Shown here: piece by piece, positions 5,576 to 5,623 of the stretch | How the letters are laid out: every line of letters begins with the position of its first letter | How positions within the stretch are numbered: position 1 is the stretch's first letter | Source of the DNA: Desulfuromonadales bacterium | GTDB lineage: Bacteria > Desulfobacterota > Desulfuromonadia > Desulfuromonadales > UBA2294 | Assembly: GCA_030591795.1 (NCBI GenBank) | Contig: JAUVAJ010000134.1 | Location: 1-5,623 of the forward strand | Direction: 5' to 3' | DNA: 5,623 nucleotides | Notes under the pieces: model-generated | Told to the model about the DNA's origin: nothing | What the model saw: only the letters and a program-made list of their open reading frames with translations | Database searches by the model: none | Made by a program: the position numbers and the translations under genes

Positions 5576-5623
5576 GCAGTATCAAATTGTGCAGTTTTCG
5601 GCATTGCTACGCAGGGCGGAGAT

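Overview
All genes seen lie on the minus strand. The window reads as a piece of a chromosome from an anaerobic, respiring deltaproteobacterium-like organism (Desulfuromonadales/Geobacterales are the best guess). That guess rests mainly on a neighbouring gene pair that matches SfrB and SfrA, the two subunits of the soluble NADPH-dependent Fe(III) reductase described in Geobacter. Codons are moderately GC-rich. No mobile element, CRISPR array, tRNA or rRNA was seen.

Layout in transcription order (right to left). Positions 5540-5623 hold only the upstream edge of the first gene: a short hairpin and possibly the tail of a further upstream gene. Positions 5539-3710 encode a two-domain methionine-pathway enzyme, a zinc-type homocysteine S-methyltransferase fused to 5,10-methylenetetrahydrofolate reductase (YitJ-like). 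After 45 bases comes a small lipoprotein gene (3664-3218) of unknown function, probably on the same transcript. Positions 2985-3217 are non-coding. They contain overlapping promoter-like sequences, a TGTATACA palindrome, a terminator-like hairpin with a U-tract and a second hairpin just before the ribosome binding site of sfrB; 3134-3217 shows nothing I can name. sfrB (2984-1029) starts with TTG behind a strong Shine-Dalgarno sequence. A 73-base gap with a terminator-like hairpin separates it from sfrA (955 to the window edge), of which only the first 318 codons are present.

How the genes work together. SfrB appears to take electrons from NADPH onto FAD in a GltD-like module and pass them through iron-sulfur clusters to SfrA. 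SfrA begins like NuoG: a [2Fe-2S] domain, a His-ligated [4Fe-4S] site, two ferredoxin-type [4Fe-4S] clusters and the start of a molybdopterin-oxidoreductase-type domain. The upstream methyltransferase/reductase belongs to one-carbon and methionine metabolism and has no obvious direct link with SfrAB.

The most notable points are in SfrB. Its NuoF-type cluster site has a rearranged cysteine pattern. The first GltD-type cluster motif seems to be split between the middle and the extreme C-terminus of the protein. The leader and the sfrB-sfrA gap both carry structures that could tune expression. All functional calls come from reading motifs; no database search was possible.
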